Positions 17,150 through 26,045 of a stretch of DNA of 64,000 nucleotides are shown piece by piece. This stretch comes from Accumulibacter jenkinsii. Its GTDB lineage: Bacteria; Pseudomonadota; Gammaproteobacteria; Burkholderiales; Rhodocyclaceae. The notes under the pieces are model-generated. The model ran no database searches, was not told the DNA's origin, and was given only the letters and a program-made list of their open reading frames with translations. How positions within the stretch are numbered: the first letter of the stretch is position 1; each line of letters begins with the position of its first letter. The stretch is taken from assembly GCA_036625225.1 (NCBI GenBank), contig JAZKUF010000004.1:1-64000 (forward strand), written 5' to 3'. The position numbers and the translations under genes are program-made.

Positions 17150-17974
17150 ATGAAACTCAAATTTGCCAAGATGCATGGCCTCGGCAACGACTTTGTCGTG
17201 CTCGACGGCATTCGCGAGCGTATCGTGCTGACGGCAGCGCAGCTGCGTTTCCTCGCCGACCGTCATTTCGGCATTGGCTGCGACCAGGTGCTGCTGGTGG
17301 AACCGGCCACGCAGGCCGGCGTCGATTTCCGCTATCGGATCTTCAATGCCGACGGCGGCGAGGTCGAGCAGTGCGGCAATGGCGCCCGCTGCTTCGTCCG
17401 TTTCGTTCATCAGCAGGGCCTGACGAGCAAGCGCGAAATCCGCGTCGAAACCCTGGCCGGCGTCATCGTCCCGCAGCTCGAAGACGACGGCACGGTGACC
17501 GTCGACATGGGGCAGCCGGTGTTCATCCCGCAACGGATCCCCTTCCTGAGCGCGAGCGACGATCTGCTGCAGCCGCTGCTGCTCGCCGATGAGGAAATTT
17601 TCATTACCGCCGTCGGCATGGGCAATCCGCACGCCGTGCAGGAGGTGAGCGAGGTCGACACCGCGCCGGTCGAACGTCAGGGGCCCTTGATCGAGTCGCA
17701 CCCGCGCTTTCCGCAGCGCGTCAATGCCGGTTTCATGCAGGTGCAGGACCGGTGCACGATTCGCCTGCGGGTCTTCGAACGGGGGGCAGGAGAAACCCTG
17801 GCCTGCGGCACCGGCGCCTGTGCCGCCGTGGTCGCCGGCATTGCCCGCGGCCTGCTCGACTCGCCGGTGCGCGTCAGCATGCGCGGCGGCGAACTGAGCG
17901 TTGCCTGGAGCGGCGCGTCGGTCCGTCTGACCGGCCCCGCCGTCACTGTCTTCAACGGAGAAATCGATTTATGA
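17150..17974 (+). CDS. dapF: diaminopimelate epimerase
   Basis: A 274-aa enzyme converting LL- to meso-diaminopimelate for lysine and peptidoglycan synthesis. It opens with KMHGLGNDFVVLDG. The two catalytic cysteines are in EQCGNGARCFVRF and LACGTGACAAV, and the substrate segment GNPHAV is present. Its TGA overlaps the ATG of the DUF484 gene by four bases, and xerC follows: dapF-DUF484-xerC is a long-conserved proteobacterial gene order. The downstream decarboxylase lysA is in this window at 40525. Confidence 0.97.
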   Translation: MKLKFAKMHGLGNDFVVLDGIRERIVLTAAQLRFLADRHFGIGCDQVLLVEPATQAGVDFRYRIFNADGGEVEQCGNGARCFVRFVHQQGLTSKREIRVETLAGVIVPQLEDDGTVTVDMGQPVFIPQRIPFLSASDDLLQPLLLADEEIFITAVGMGNPHAVQEVSEVDTAPVERQGPLIESHPRFPQRVNAGFMQVQDRCTIRLRVFERGAGETLACGTGACAAVVAGIARGLLDSPVRVSMRGGELSVAWSGASVRLTGPAVTVFNGEIDL

Positions 17975-18624
17975 AAGAGGCAGACGTTGCCTGTTATCTG
18001 CAGGAAAATCCACGCTTTTTCGATAAACATGCCGATCTGCTGATCAATGTGGTGGTGCCCCACCCGCATGGCGGGCGCACCATCTCGATCACCGAACGGC
18101 AGATGCTTGCGCTGCGCGAAAAGAACAAGCAGCTCGAAGGCAAGATGGGCGAGTTGCTGCAGTTCGGCGAAGAAAACGACGCGATCAGCGAGAAGATGCA
18201 CCGACTGGCGATCGGGATCATCGCCGCGCGGACCTTTCAGGCGGTGTTGCACACGCTGAACTTTCACCTGCGCGACGATTTCGCCATCCCGCACGTCGCC
18301 CTGCGTCTCTGGCATCACGCCGCAGGGAGCGGCGAGCTGCCAGAGTTTGCCGAGGTGACTGCCGACCTGCAGGCCTTTGCCGAAACCCTGGCGCAGCCCT
18401 ACTGTGGTTCGACCACCGGTTTCGAGACCTCTTCGTGGTTTGGCGAAGCGTCCACGCATGTCCGCTCGCAAGGCTTGATCGCGATGCGCAATGGCGGCTC
18501 GACGATCGGCATGATCGCCCTCGGCAGCGAGGATCACGAACGTTTCTATGCCGGCATGGGGACGATCTACCTCGAACGTCTGGGCGAAATGGCTGCGGCG
18601 GCCCTGGCACGCGTCCTCGCCTGA
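17971..18624 (+). CDS. DUF484 family protein
   Basis: A 217-aa protein with the DUF484 pattern: DVACYLQENPRFFDKHADLL at the start, then HPHGGRTISITERQMLALREKN, then a GAF-like C-terminal half with SQGLIAMRNGGSTIGMIALGSEDHERF. The function is not established; the family is almost always found between dapF and xerC, as here, with ATGA coupling to dapF. Cytoplasmic, no membrane segment. Confidence 0.92.
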   Translation: MKEADVACYLQENPRFFDKHADLLINVVVPHPHGGRTISITERQMLALREKNKQLEGKMGELLQFGEENDAISEKMHRLAIGIIAARTFQAVLHTLNFHLRDDFAIPHVALRLWHHAAGSGELPEFAEVTADLQAFAETLAQPYCGSTTGFETSSWFGEASTHVRSQGLIAMRNGGSTIGMIALGSEDHERFYAGMGTIYLERLGEMAAAALARVLA

Positions 18625-18631
18625 CCCCGTC

Positions 18632-19549
18632 ATGAGCACCGCCAGTACCCGCGCCGGCAGCATCGGCGCCTACCTCGATGAACTCGCGCAACAGCGGCGG
18701 CTATCGGCGCACACCATCCGGGGCTATCGGCACGATCTCGAACTGCTCGACGGCCTGATCGGTGAACTGGCCGCCGACGGCGAATTTGCCGCCATCGGGA
18801 CGCACCACATCCGCCGCTTCGTCGCCCGCCTGCATGTCCGGGGTCTGGGCGGCCGTTCACTCGGGCGAACCCTTTCCGCCTGGCGAGGTTTCTATCGCTG
18901 GCTCGGCCGTAACGACACGGTCGCCCACAACCCGGTCGACAGCGTGCGGCCACCGAGAAGCCCGAAGGCCCTGCCGAAAGCGCTGTCGCCCGATGAAGCG
19001 AGCCGCCTGCTCGAAAGCGAAGGCGAGAGCCTGCTAGAGCTGCGCGACCAGGCGATGTTCGAACTCTTCTACTCTTCCGGCCTGCGTCTCGCCGAACTCG
19101 CAGCACTCGACCTTGCCTGTCTCGAGGACCTCTTCGCCGGCGAAGTGCGCGTCCTTGGCAAGCGCAGCAAGCTGCGCATCGTTCCGGTCGGCAGCCAGGC
19201 GAGGGAAGCCGTGTCGGCCTGGGCCGCGCAGCGCGCCAGGCTGGCCGCCGCTGACGAGAGTGCACTTTTCGTCAGCCAGCGAGGCAGCCGCCTGGGCGTG
19301 CGCATGATCGAGCTTCGCCTGCAGCGGCGCGGTCTGCTCCAGGGCCTGCCGGCGCGGGTGCATCCACACATGCTGCGCCACTCGTTCGCCTCGCACGTCC
19401 TGCAGTCATCGGGCGACCTGCGCGCGGTGCAGGAGATGCTCGGCCATGCCAGCATCGCCTCGACGCAGGTCTACACGCACCTCGATTTCCAGCATCTGAG
19501 CGCGGTCTACGACCAGGCGCATCCGCGCGCGAAGCGCAAGCCGGAATAG
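18632..19549 (+). CDS. xerC: tyrosine recombinase XerC
   Basis: A 305-aa site-specific recombinase that resolves chromosome dimers at dif with XerD. The N-terminal SAM-like domain (YLDELAQQRRLSAHTIRGYR) precedes the catalytic domain, whose R-H-R-H-Y residues can be seen: Arg in SSGLRLAELA, HPHMLRHSFASH, the His in LGHASIAS, and the nucleophile Tyr in TQVYTHLDF. ATG 18632 is set by homology. It lies seven bases after the DUF484 stop. No phage-type features; this is the housekeeping XerC. Confidence 0.95.
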   Translation: MSTASTRAGSIGAYLDELAQQRRLSAHTIRGYRHDLELLDGLIGELAADGEFAAIGTHHIRRFVARLHVRGLGGRSLGRTLSAWRGFYRWLGRNDTVAHNPVDSVRPPRSPKALPKALSPDEASRLLESEGESLLELRDQAMFELFYSSGLRLAELAALDLACLEDLFAGEVRVLGKRSKLRIVPVGSQAREAVSAWAAQRARLAAADESALFVSQRGSRLGVRMIELRLQRRGLLQGLPARVHPHMLRHSFASHVLQSSGDLRAVQEMLGHASIASTQVYTHLDFQHLSAVYDQAHPRAKRKPE

Positions 19550-19594
19550 CCGGCAGCGGCGGACAGGTCCGGGCGCAACGCCGAATCCTGCGCG

Positions 19595-21433
19595 CTACGC
19601 CCGGCCCGGGAACCCGCTCGCGTCATGCAGGCGGATCTGGTTGCGCCCGGCTTTTTTGGCTTGATACATCGCCGCATCCGCCCAGTTGAGAATATCCTCC
19701 CGGCTGCCTTCATGAGCCAGAAACAAGGCCACCCCGAGGCTCGCCGTGCAACGATGTTCGATCGTCCGGGCCGCCTCCCCCTCGTGCGTGATGCGCAACC
19801 GATAGGGTTCGGACAGGGTGAGACGAATCTTTTCCGCCACCCTCGCCGCCTGCGCCGTCGATTCGGCCGGGTCGGCAAGCAGACCGTTCAGCAGCACCAC
19901 AAACTCGTCACCGCCGAAGCGCGCCACGGTGTCGACCTCCCGCATGCATTTTTTCAGTCGATCCGCCGCCTCGATCAGCAACAGGTCTCCGACATCATGC
20001 CCGTGAGCGTCATTGATCGGCTTGAAGTTGTCGAGATCAATGAAGATCAGCGCGCCATGCAGACCGCTGCGCTGGCCAGCGGCCAGCGCCTGCCGCAGGC
20101 GGTCGACCAGCAGGCGGCGGTTTGGCAGCCGGGTGAGGGGATCATGAAAGGCGAGTTGCCGCACCTCCTCTTCGACCCGCCGGCGCTCGCTCAAATCGAC
20201 ATCCATACAGAACATTTCCGGCATCCGGCCAAAGGGATTGACCAGGGTATGGCTGGAGAGAACCGGCACTGGCGAACCATTCTTGTGCTTCAGGAGCAGT
20301 TCACCGGCAGCGATCGGCTGGCGGGTTGCCACCATCTGCTCGATGGCGCTGCTGACGTCCTTCCTCATTTCGGCCGGGATGATGAGATCGAGCAGATTCT
20401 TTCCCACGGCCTCCCGCCGGCTGTAGCCATACAGATGCTCCGAAGCCGAATTCCAGAACATCACCGTGCCCTCGAGGGTATAACCCTGGACCGCGACCCC
20501 GGGAATGTTCTCCATCAGCGAGCGGAAGCGTTCTTCGCTCTCCTGCAGGGCGAGTTCGGCCTGGCGACGTTCGCTAATGTCCCGGATGACGGACAGGCAC
20601 ATCGGCTGGCCATGGTCCTGCAGCGGAACCGCCCGGGCTTCCAGCCAGCGGCGGCGGCCATGCCGGTCGATGGCTTCGTACTTGAATTGCTCGGGTTTGC
20701 CGGCAAGCACCCGCTGGTAAACTTCGGCGTAAGCACTGCGGTATTCGGGGGCGATGTGTTCGAGTACCGATTGCCCGTTCAGCTCCGCCATCGACTCCGC
20801 CCCCATCATCATCAACCCGGCCGGGTTCATCTGCCGCAGGCAGCCTTGTGCATCGCTGGTAATGACTGCGTCACTGATTGAACGCAAGGTGGTCTCGGCC
20901 CGCTCCTTCTCTTCGACCAGGGAATGGGTCACCCGCTGCAGCGCCTTCAGCGGGAGCACGCGCATGACGACGAACACCAGCGCGCCGAGCAGGCAGCCGA
21001 TCACCGCTGCCACCCCGGTGCCGTACGCGACGCCCAGCAGTGAATCGGTGATCTCGAGGCGGCCGACCACGTGGCCCGCGTCGTAGAGGGAATGGCTTCT
21101 GCTCATGACCGGCTCTGCCGGTGCCTTGCCGCTTTCCAGGACCAGCTGGTCTGCGGCATCGAAGACGCGGATCAGCTCGTTGCCGAGCGGCACGGGTTCC
21201 CGCGAAATCAGGCCCTGCATGCGGTTCTCGGCGAACATCCAGAGATCGGGGATATGGGCGATCAATCCATCCAGCGCGGCAGCCTTGACCCGGGCCTTGA
21301 ATTCGAGAGCTTCGGAGAAACTGTTCAGCTCGGTCAGGCCGTAACCGAGCGGCAGACTGATCGCCACCAGCAGCGCAAGGACGCTCGCCAGGCGGGTGAT
21401 GGTCAGCGTGACGCGATCGTAGTGGGGAAGCAT
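19595..21433 (-). CDS. membrane PAS-PAS-GGDEF diguanylate cyclase
   Basis: A 612-aa protein with a transmembrane helix near residues 12-34, a periplasmic sensor stretch, a second helix near 135-160, two PAS domains (about 185-300 and 305-430) and a C-terminal GGDEF domain. The active-site loop is RFGGDEFVV near residue 507. The inhibitory site RxxD is intact as REVD five residues before GGDEF, so it should make c-di-GMP under product feedback. No EAL domain. It follows a PstS-like binding protein after 12 bases, suggesting that the periplasmic protein feeds its sensor. Confidence 0.93.
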   Translation of the reverse strand: MLPHYDRVTLTITRLASVLALLVAISLPLGYGLTELNSFSEALEFKARVKAAALDGLIAHIPDLWMFAENRMQGLISREPVPLGNELIRVFDAADQLVLESGKAPAEPVMSRSHSLYDAGHVVGRLEITDSLLGVAYGTGVAAVIGCLLGALVFVVMRVLPLKALQRVTHSLVEEKERAETTLRSISDAVITSDAQGCLRQMNPAGLMMMGAESMAELNGQSVLEHIAPEYRSAYAEVYQRVLAGKPEQFKYEAIDRHGRRRWLEARAVPLQDHGQPMCLSVIRDISERRQAELALQESEERFRSLMENIPGVAVQGYTLEGTVMFWNSASEHLYGYSRREAVGKNLLDLIIPAEMRKDVSSAIEQMVATRQPIAAGELLLKHKNGSPVPVLSSHTLVNPFGRMPEMFCMDVDLSERRRVEEEVRQLAFHDPLTRLPNRRLLVDRLRQALAAGQRSGLHGALIFIDLDNFKPINDAHGHDVGDLLLIEAADRLKKCMREVDTVARFGGDEFVVLLNGLLADPAESTAQAARVAEKIRLTLSEPYRLRITHEGEAARTIEHRCTASLGVALFLAHEGSREDILNWADAAMYQAKKAGRNQIRLHDASGFPGRA

Positions 21434-21445
21434 GGGGATGAACGA

Positions 21446-22276
21446 TCAGGGAAGCCAGCAGCCGCTTTGCTTGAGGATTTTTCCCCCGGCGGGGGAGCGC
21501 ACAAAAGCCGTGAATTGCCGCACGCCGGCGGAGGGCGTCAGCCGGGTGAGAAAAAAGAAGCGCTTGATCATCGGGTAGTCGCCAGCAGCGCCATTGCCGG
21601 TCGTCGCCGCCACCTGATCGAGCTTCAACGCGCGCAGCGCGCGGCCTTCCGACTGGATCAGCGCCAGCGTGCTGACGCCGATCGCGCCGGGAATGCTCTC
21701 GATCCTGTCGGCGGCCTCCTGGTCGGTGACCGCCAGGGTCAGGCCCGGACGCTGTTCGGCCACGACCAGCGCCGCCTCGATTGCCGGTGAGAGTCTCTTG
21801 AGCTGCTTCGTATTGTCGTCGCCAGACTGGCGCATGATCGGCCGAATCGGCGTACCGTCCGGCCACTTGGTGAGTCTGCCGCCATAGATCTCGGCGATCT
21901 GCTCCCGGGTGATGGCCGTCGCCCCGGAGCGGGTCGACACGGCGAGAACGGTTAAGGAGCGCGCGTACTCGATCGCCAGGATGCCTTTCCTGCGCTCGGC
22001 ATCGCTCGGTGCACGCGAACTCAGGCCGATGTCGATCGCCCCGGCGGGAACGGCCTTGAGGGCGCCGCTACTGCCGAGGCTGTCGAGGACGGTCACTTTG
22101 ATTGCCGGCGCCTGCTTGCTGAACGCCTCAGCGAGCAGGCGCATGCTGCCCAGCGCGTTGCCGGTGCCGGCGATCGTGATTTCTTCGCCGATGGCAGGGC
22201 AGGCAAGGAGCGCACAGCCCATTACCAGGGCGCGGGAAAGGCGCTGGAAAAACGAATACAGGAGGATTGGCTTCAT
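21446..22276 (-). CDS. PstS-like periplasmic phosphate-type substrate-binding protein
   Basis: A 276-aa protein with an N-terminal signal sequence (MKPILLYSFFQRLSRALVMGCALLACPAIG). It shows the PstS/PBP-like pattern: ITIAGTGNALGSMRLLAEAF, LDSLGSSGALKAVPAGAIDIGLSSR and LTREQIAEIYGG-like ITREQIAEIYGG. The anion-binding SSGALKAV segment is the clearest family mark. No PstCAB permease genes are adjacent; instead a diguanylate cyclase follows, so it may be a sensory rather than a transport protein. Start ATG 22276; a GTG three codons upstream is possible. The ligand (phosphate or another oxyanion) is inferred from the family. Confidence 0.82.
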   Translation of the reverse strand: MKPILLYSFFQRLSRALVMGCALLACPAIGEEITIAGTGNALGSMRLLAEAFSKQAPAIKVTVLDSLGSSGALKAVPAGAIDIGLSSRAPSDAERRKGILAIEYARSLTVLAVSTRSGATAITREQIAEIYGGRLTKWPDGTPIRPIMRQSGDDNTKQLKRLSPAIEAALVVAEQRPGLTLAVTDQEAADRIESIPGAIGVSTLALIQSEGRALRALKLDQVAATTGNGAAGDYPMIKRFFFLTRLTPSAGVRQFTAFVRSPAGGKILKQSGCWLP

Positions 22277-22562
22277 CACGGGCACGGTTGACGGCGAGGA
22301 AGACGCTGCCCGGAAAAGCGTACGTGCCGGCTCAAGGCGCGGCAGGAAATGACGGGGCGCTGATGTGGGGCAGGGCCACCCGGACTCGTCTGCTTCCGGT
22401 CAACTCGCCATCACTGCATGATAGCCGGGATTCGTCTGGCACACACAGCACAAAATCACGGACGGCGATTGCGGACCGGAGGCGACAGCGACCGCCGCCG
22501 CCCGCCGCGGCAGCTGCCGATACCCGATGCCCTCGTGCCGCCGCGCCGTGGCCCCGGGTGGC

Positions 22563-23423
22563 TTAACGGGCAGGCGGCGAGGCGGGAACGTCCCGCCGTC
22601 CCGGCAGGCTCATGTAGATACGCTGGCCGCCCGCCGCAGAGCGCGTGAAAACCGTCGGGCCGCGTTTCGTTCGGGCCGGGGTGGCGCGATAGAGATGCAG
22701 GAACTGGGTCACCACCTGGACGTAATTGAGCGTTTCCGGATAAGGTGGAATGCTGTTGTTATACTGCCTGACGGCACCTTGCCCGGCGTTGTAGGCCGCG
22801 AGCACCAGATCCTGATCATGCGAAAAAAGCTTGTTGAGGTCGCGCAGATAACGGGCGCCCAAACGGATATTGGTTCCGGGGTCGGTCAGCTTCTCTTCCA
22901 GGGTCTGTTGCGCATCCGCCTGCAGTCCGTAAGACTCGGCCGTCGAAGGCATGACCTGCATCAGGCCGACAGCGCCCTTGGGCGACACGGCATCAGGCCT
23001 GAAACCCGACTCGGCAGCCATGATGGCCTTGATGAGCGCCGGATCGATGGCAAACTCGTCGCCGGCCCGCTGGATCAAGGGCTCGAATTTCTTCAGATTC
23101 GGGTGCTGCGAAAGGTGGCGCAGAAGCGCCGGGCTGCCTGGTCCGGCCGGTGCCGCGTCCGGCGAACGGCTGGGATCACCGCGCAGGAACAGCTTGTAGC
23201 GCGCATCCACCGGCTCGGTCGCAAAATGCGATACCCCTTGCGCGTCGACAAAACCATAGATATTCGCGAGAACGCGCCCGGAAAACAGGCTCAGACCCAG
23301 CAGGCAGGCCCCCAGCACGAGCCGCAGCGGCGCGGCAAGCGCCGGCGAAGCGGCAGACCGGGACGGGTCGGAGGAGATCCGGGAAAAATGCTTAAGATCA
23401 AAAAGGTGCTTAAGATCAATCAT
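22563..23423 (-). CDS. lytic transglycosylase (SLT domain)
   Basis: A 286-aa protein with a membrane or signal segment (LRLVLGACLLGLSLFSGRVLA). A short DUF4124-like beta region follows (IYGFVDAQGVSHFATEPVDARYKL), then an SLT domain: LIKAIMAAESGFRPDAVSPKGAVGLMQVMPSTAE, with the catalytic Glu in AAESGF, and later LVLAAYNAGQGAVRQYN. It cleaves peptidoglycan glycan strands. ATG 23423 overlaps the DUF2784 gene's end by eight bases. The extreme N-terminus is a small direct duplication (two DLKH blocks encoded by repeated GCTTAAGATCAA). Confidence 0.9.
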   Translation of the reverse strand: MIDLKHLFDLKHFSRISSDPSRSAASPALAAPLRLVLGACLLGLSLFSGRVLANIYGFVDAQGVSHFATEPVDARYKLFLRGDPSRSPDAAPAGPGSPALLRHLSQHPNLKKFEPLIQRAGDEFAIDPALIKAIMAAESGFRPDAVSPKGAVGLMQVMPSTAESYGLQADAQQTLEEKLTDPGTNIRLGARYLRDLNKLFSHDQDLVLAAYNAGQGAVRQYNNSIPPYPETLNYVQVVTQFLHLYRATPARTKRGPTVFTRSAAGGQRIYMSLPGRRDVPASPPAR

Positions 23424-23823
23424 GCCTGGCCTTGGCTGCTGCACGTTCGCCCGCGCTTGCTCCCCTCCCCCGCCGGCGGGCGATGCAGGCGTAAATGAAC
23501 AGATTGATGAGCATCACCACCATCGCCAGCGCGAACTGGGTGGTGCGTGTCAGCCCCGGCGGATAGAGGATCGGCAACAGGTAATGCTCGACGAAGCTGT
23601 CCTGATAACCGGCATCCCCGGCAGCCTGGCGCAGGCGGTTTTCCAGTGGCGTCAACGGGCAGATCCAGCCATTCAGTTCGACCAGCACGCCCCAGCAGAC
23701 TGCCGGAAGGTGGAGCAGCGCGAACACTCGCCAGCGCAGCACGAGCAGGCCACCGCCAATGACGAAAGCGATGAAGATCAGATGCAGCACGACGACGCCG
23801 TCGGCAAGCAGGCGATCGCTCAT
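23416..23823 (-). CDS. DUF2784 family membrane protein
   Basis: A 135-aa protein with predicted membrane helices (VVVLHLIFIAFVIGGGLLVL; FALLHLPAVCWGVLVELNG; ALAMVVMLINLFIYACIA). It carries the DUF2784 marks VLHLIFIAFVIGG, GWICPLTPLEN and YLLPILYPPGLTR. Function unknown; inner-membrane location expected. Directly upstream of, and overlapping, the lytic transglycosylase gene. Confidence 0.9.
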   Translation of the reverse strand: MSDRLLADGVVVLHLIFIAFVIGGGLLVLRWRVFALLHLPAVCWGVLVELNGWICPLTPLENRLRQAAGDAGYQDSFVEHYLLPILYPPGLTRTTQFALAMVVMLINLFIYACIARRRGRGASAGERAAAKARHD

Positions 23824-23994
23824 GCGAGCTGCGCCGATCGTCGGCCGCGTCGCGCGTCGCCACCACCGGGCCCGTCGGGAACGGCAACGCCCGCGAAAAG
23901 CGCGATCGAAGAAGATCGGGCACCGACCCGTGCCGGCCGGGCGCTCGACTGCGGGAGCAGCGGCGAAAGGCCGCCAGGTGCCCGACAGTGAGGG

Positions 23995-24411
23995 TCAGAA
24001 GTCATCGTTGAAGCCCCGGATCTGGCGGCGGGCTTTCTTGGTTGGCCGGCCGCGCAGTTCACTGCCGGGAACCGGTGCGAGCTGTCGCTCTTCCCGCAAT
24101 GCCGCACGCCGCGCGCTGCTCTCGGGGGTTTCCGCATAGAGTCGCTGCGCCTCGCTGGCCGGGCGGCGCAGTTCGTTGAGACCCTCGACGACGACGGTCC
24201 AGACCAGATCGCCGATCGCGATCTCGAGCAGGTCGCCGCAACAGAGTTCGCGGGCCGCCTTGACGGTGTGGCCATCAAGCCTGACATGGCCGGCAGCGAT
24301 CGCCTGCGCAGCCAGCGAGCGCGTCTTGTAAAAGCGTGCCGCCCATAACCACTTGTCGATCCGCATCCGATCAAGGGTGCCGTCGGTATGCCGGTGATTG
24401 CTGATCGCCAT
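23995..24411 (-). CDS. hslR: S4-domain RNA-binding heat-shock protein Hsp15
   Basis: A 138-aa protein with an S4 domain near the N-terminus: RMRIDKWLWAARFYKTRSLA, then QAIAAGHVRLDGHTVKAARE, and the tail GRPTKKARRQIRGF typical of Hsp15. In E. coli it recycles stalled 50S subunits carrying nascent chains. ATG 24411 has AAAGG just upstream; a shorter start at 24366 (MRIDKW) would also fit the family. Stand-alone gene, divergent from the VanZ-like gene. Confidence 0.9.
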   Translation of the reverse strand: MAISNHRHTDGTLDRMRIDKWLWAARFYKTRSLAAQAIAAGHVRLDGHTVKAARELCCGDLLEIAIGDLVWTVVVEGLNELRRPASEAQRLYAETPESSARRAALREERQLAPVPGSELRGRPTKKARRQIRGFNDDF

Positions 24412-24767
24412 GGCGCCTTTCACATCAAACCAGCCTGGTAACCCGGGAAGGTCGAATTCTACGCGCTCGTGCAGCCCTCCGCGCAATCGCCGCAGGCAGA
24501 CAGCGCCGCTGACTCGGTCACCGCCAGCCGTGCGCTGAGGGCACCCGGCACAGCGCCTCTCCGGCGACTCTGCGACGATTCTTGCGACCTGATAAAGTGA
24601 CGCCATCGTGTTTCCTTTCCCCTTTCCCATTGCCACTGGCAGCCGATCATGACCCTTCTTCGACGCGGAGACCGCTTCCTCATCACCCGAGCCTTGTCCG
24701 GCCCCGGCCCGCAGCGGCAGCGAACGGCCGCCCAGAGCGGAGGGTGGCTGCGCCGCCGGGCCGCGTC
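24412..24767. other. intergenic region between hslR and the VanZ-like gene
   Basis: About 355 bases between divergent genes. I see no coding capacity with family resemblance on either strand and no clear promoter hexamers or hairpins. The VanZ-like gene could start further upstream, because the frame stays open to 24582, but those residues look like non-coding translation. Confidence 0.5.
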
Positions 24768-25133
24768 ATGATTGCCCGCTTCTCGCGTTTTTTGACGCCC
24801 GCTCACTGGCAGTTCCTTTTCTGGGCGACGGTACTGGCGGTCTTGATTCTGTCGCTGATGCCGCCGGCGCCGCGGCTGCCCGACACGGGCTGGGACAAGA
24901 GTAACCACCTGCTGGCCTTTGCCACCCTCGCCGTGCTGGGAATGCAGGCGTTTCCCGGCAGGCAGCGAGGACTAATGGTCGCGCTGCTGGCTTACGGCGG
25001 CCTGATCGAGGGATTGCAATCGCTCACCCCCTATCGCTTTGCTGAATGGACAGACCTGCTCGCCGACGCCGCCGGGGTGTTGCTGGGTTGGGGTCTGGCA
25101 AACGCCTGGAGACGCTGGCGGTTGACGGTCTGA
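24768..25133 (+). CDS. VanZ-like membrane protein
   Basis: A 121-aa protein with about four hydrophobic segments (FLFWATVLAVLILSLMP; HLLAFATLAVLGMQAF; LMVALLAYGGLIEGLQSL; AGVLLGWGLANAW). It contains the VanZ-family marks DKSNHLLAFATLAVLG, GGLIEGLQSLTPYRFAEWTD and LLADAAGVLLG. The family's general biochemical function is unclear. Start at ATG 24768 chosen from where hydrophobicity and homology begin. Confidence 0.8.
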   Translation: MIARFSRFLTPAHWQFLFWATVLAVLILSLMPPAPRLPDTGWDKSNHLLAFATLAVLGMQAFPGRQRGLMVALLAYGGLIEGLQSLTPYRFAEWTDLLADAAGVLLGWGLANAWRRWRLTV

Positions 25134-25457
25134 AGGTCTCCCGGAAGCGCCGACGACTCGCGAACGTACCCGCACCGGCGCCACTCATCCCGGTTCCAGC
25201 GACAGTTTCGTTTGACAGCGGATCGCCATCCAGATGATAATACTTCTCAATAAAGGATGAAGGGGAGACCAGCGGGCGATGGGGAAAAGGTGTCAGTCGA
25301 GGGAATCCGCGCGTAGCCGGGGAAATCCCCGAATGAGACGGAACATTGCCGACACCGGCAAGGGCTTGCCTTTGCCCGGTCTTTTCGGGCTACGGCACGT
25401 GAACGACGACGCTTTCCGGCAGAGTGCCCCGGCAAGCCGTGCCCACACCCTCGGTGT
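25134..25457. other. leader region upstream of the feo operon
   Basis: About 320 bases holding the Fur-box-like site at 25235-25249, followed by roughly 200 bases of potential 5' leader. The leader has short GC-rich self-complementary stretches (for example CGGGGAAATCCCCG near 25318). No riboswitch I recognise. Confidence 0.45.
25235..25249 (+). promoter_or_regulatory. Fur-box-like site upstream of feoAABC
   Basis: TGATAATACTTCTCA fits the 7-1-7 Fur pattern (TGATAAT-N-ATTATCA): the left half is perfect and the right half has two mismatches. It lies about 210 bases before the first feoA, so iron repression through Fur is expected. Distance to the promoter is not resolved. Confidence 0.6.
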
Positions 25458-25709
25458 GTGGTCGTGAACGGGCCGGGCCGGGCACATTTTCCGTTGAGCA
25501 TGGCCGACGAAGGCAGCCGGGTGCGCGTGGTCGCGTTGCGCGCGGGTGCGGGACTCGACCGGCGGATGACCGAGATGGGCATCAACGTCGGCAGCGAAAT
25601 CTGCGTCCGCCAGCGTCAGGGGGGAGGTCTGGTGGTATCCCGCGGCGAATCGCGCTTCGCCCTCGGCGGCGGCATCGCGCAGAAGATCATCGTTGAGCCG
25701 ATCGAATGA
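25458..25709 (+). CDS. feoA: ferrous iron transport protein FeoA (first copy)
   Basis: An 83-aa (or shorter) SH3-like FeoA-domain protein: SMADEGSRVRVVALRAGAGL, DRRMTEMGINVGSEICVRQR, GGGLVVSRGESRFALGGGIAQKIIV. FeoA is a small cytoplasmic partner of the FeoB iron transporter. Start is uncertain: GTG 25458 keeps the full N-terminal beta strand; ATG 25500 would begin inside it. It is followed by a second, differently diverged FeoA gene, then feoB. Confidence 0.85.
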   Translation: MVVNGPGRAHFPLSMADEGSRVRVVALRAGAGLDRRMTEMGINVGSEICVRQRQGGGLVVSRGESRFALGGGIAQKIIVEPIE

Positions 25710-25817
25710 GCGAAAACTTCTCTTCGCTGCGGCCATTGCCCCCCGTCGCCCTGGTAACGCCTCGCGCGTGCACGGCGGCGGACAAGCCGTTCTCTCGTAT
25801 TTCTCAGGAGTACTGAC

Positions 25818-26045
25818 ATGACCCTCAAGGACCTGCAAGTGGGCGACCACGCCAGGGTGGCCGGTTTTCTCGAAGGCGGCGGCGATTACCGGCGCAAGCT
25901 GCTGTCTTTCGGGCTCACCCCGGGGGCTGAAATCAGCGTCACCCGCCTGGCACCGATGGGCGATCCGGTGGAAATCCGGGTGCGCGGTTGCTCGCTGTCA
26001 CTGCGCCGCGATGAAGCGGCGGTCCTCTCGGTGGAGAAGCTCTGA
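25818..26045 (+). CDS. feoA: ferrous iron transport protein FeoA (second copy)
   Basis: A 75-aa SH3-like FeoA-domain protein: MTLKDLQVGDHARVAGFLEG, DYRRKLLSFGLTPGAEISVTRLAPMGDPVEIRVRG, SLSLRRDEAAVLSVEKL. The pattern LGLTPGxxIxVxRxAPxGDPxE is the most typical FeoA form, so this copy is probably the canonical partner. Its stop overlaps feoB by one base. AGGAG lies before the ATG. Confidence 0.94.
   Translation: MTLKDLQVGDHARVAGFLEGGGDYRRKLLSFGLTPGAEISVTRLAPMGDPVEIRVRGCSLSLRRDEAAVLSVEKL

Noticed and set aside
18632..19549. Phage or island integrase
   Set aside because: Position after dapF-DUF484 and overall length identify the housekeeping recombinase XerC.
25250..25457. Riboswitch in the feo leader
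   Set aside because: Only short GC-rich stems are visible; no match to a known riboswitch consensus.
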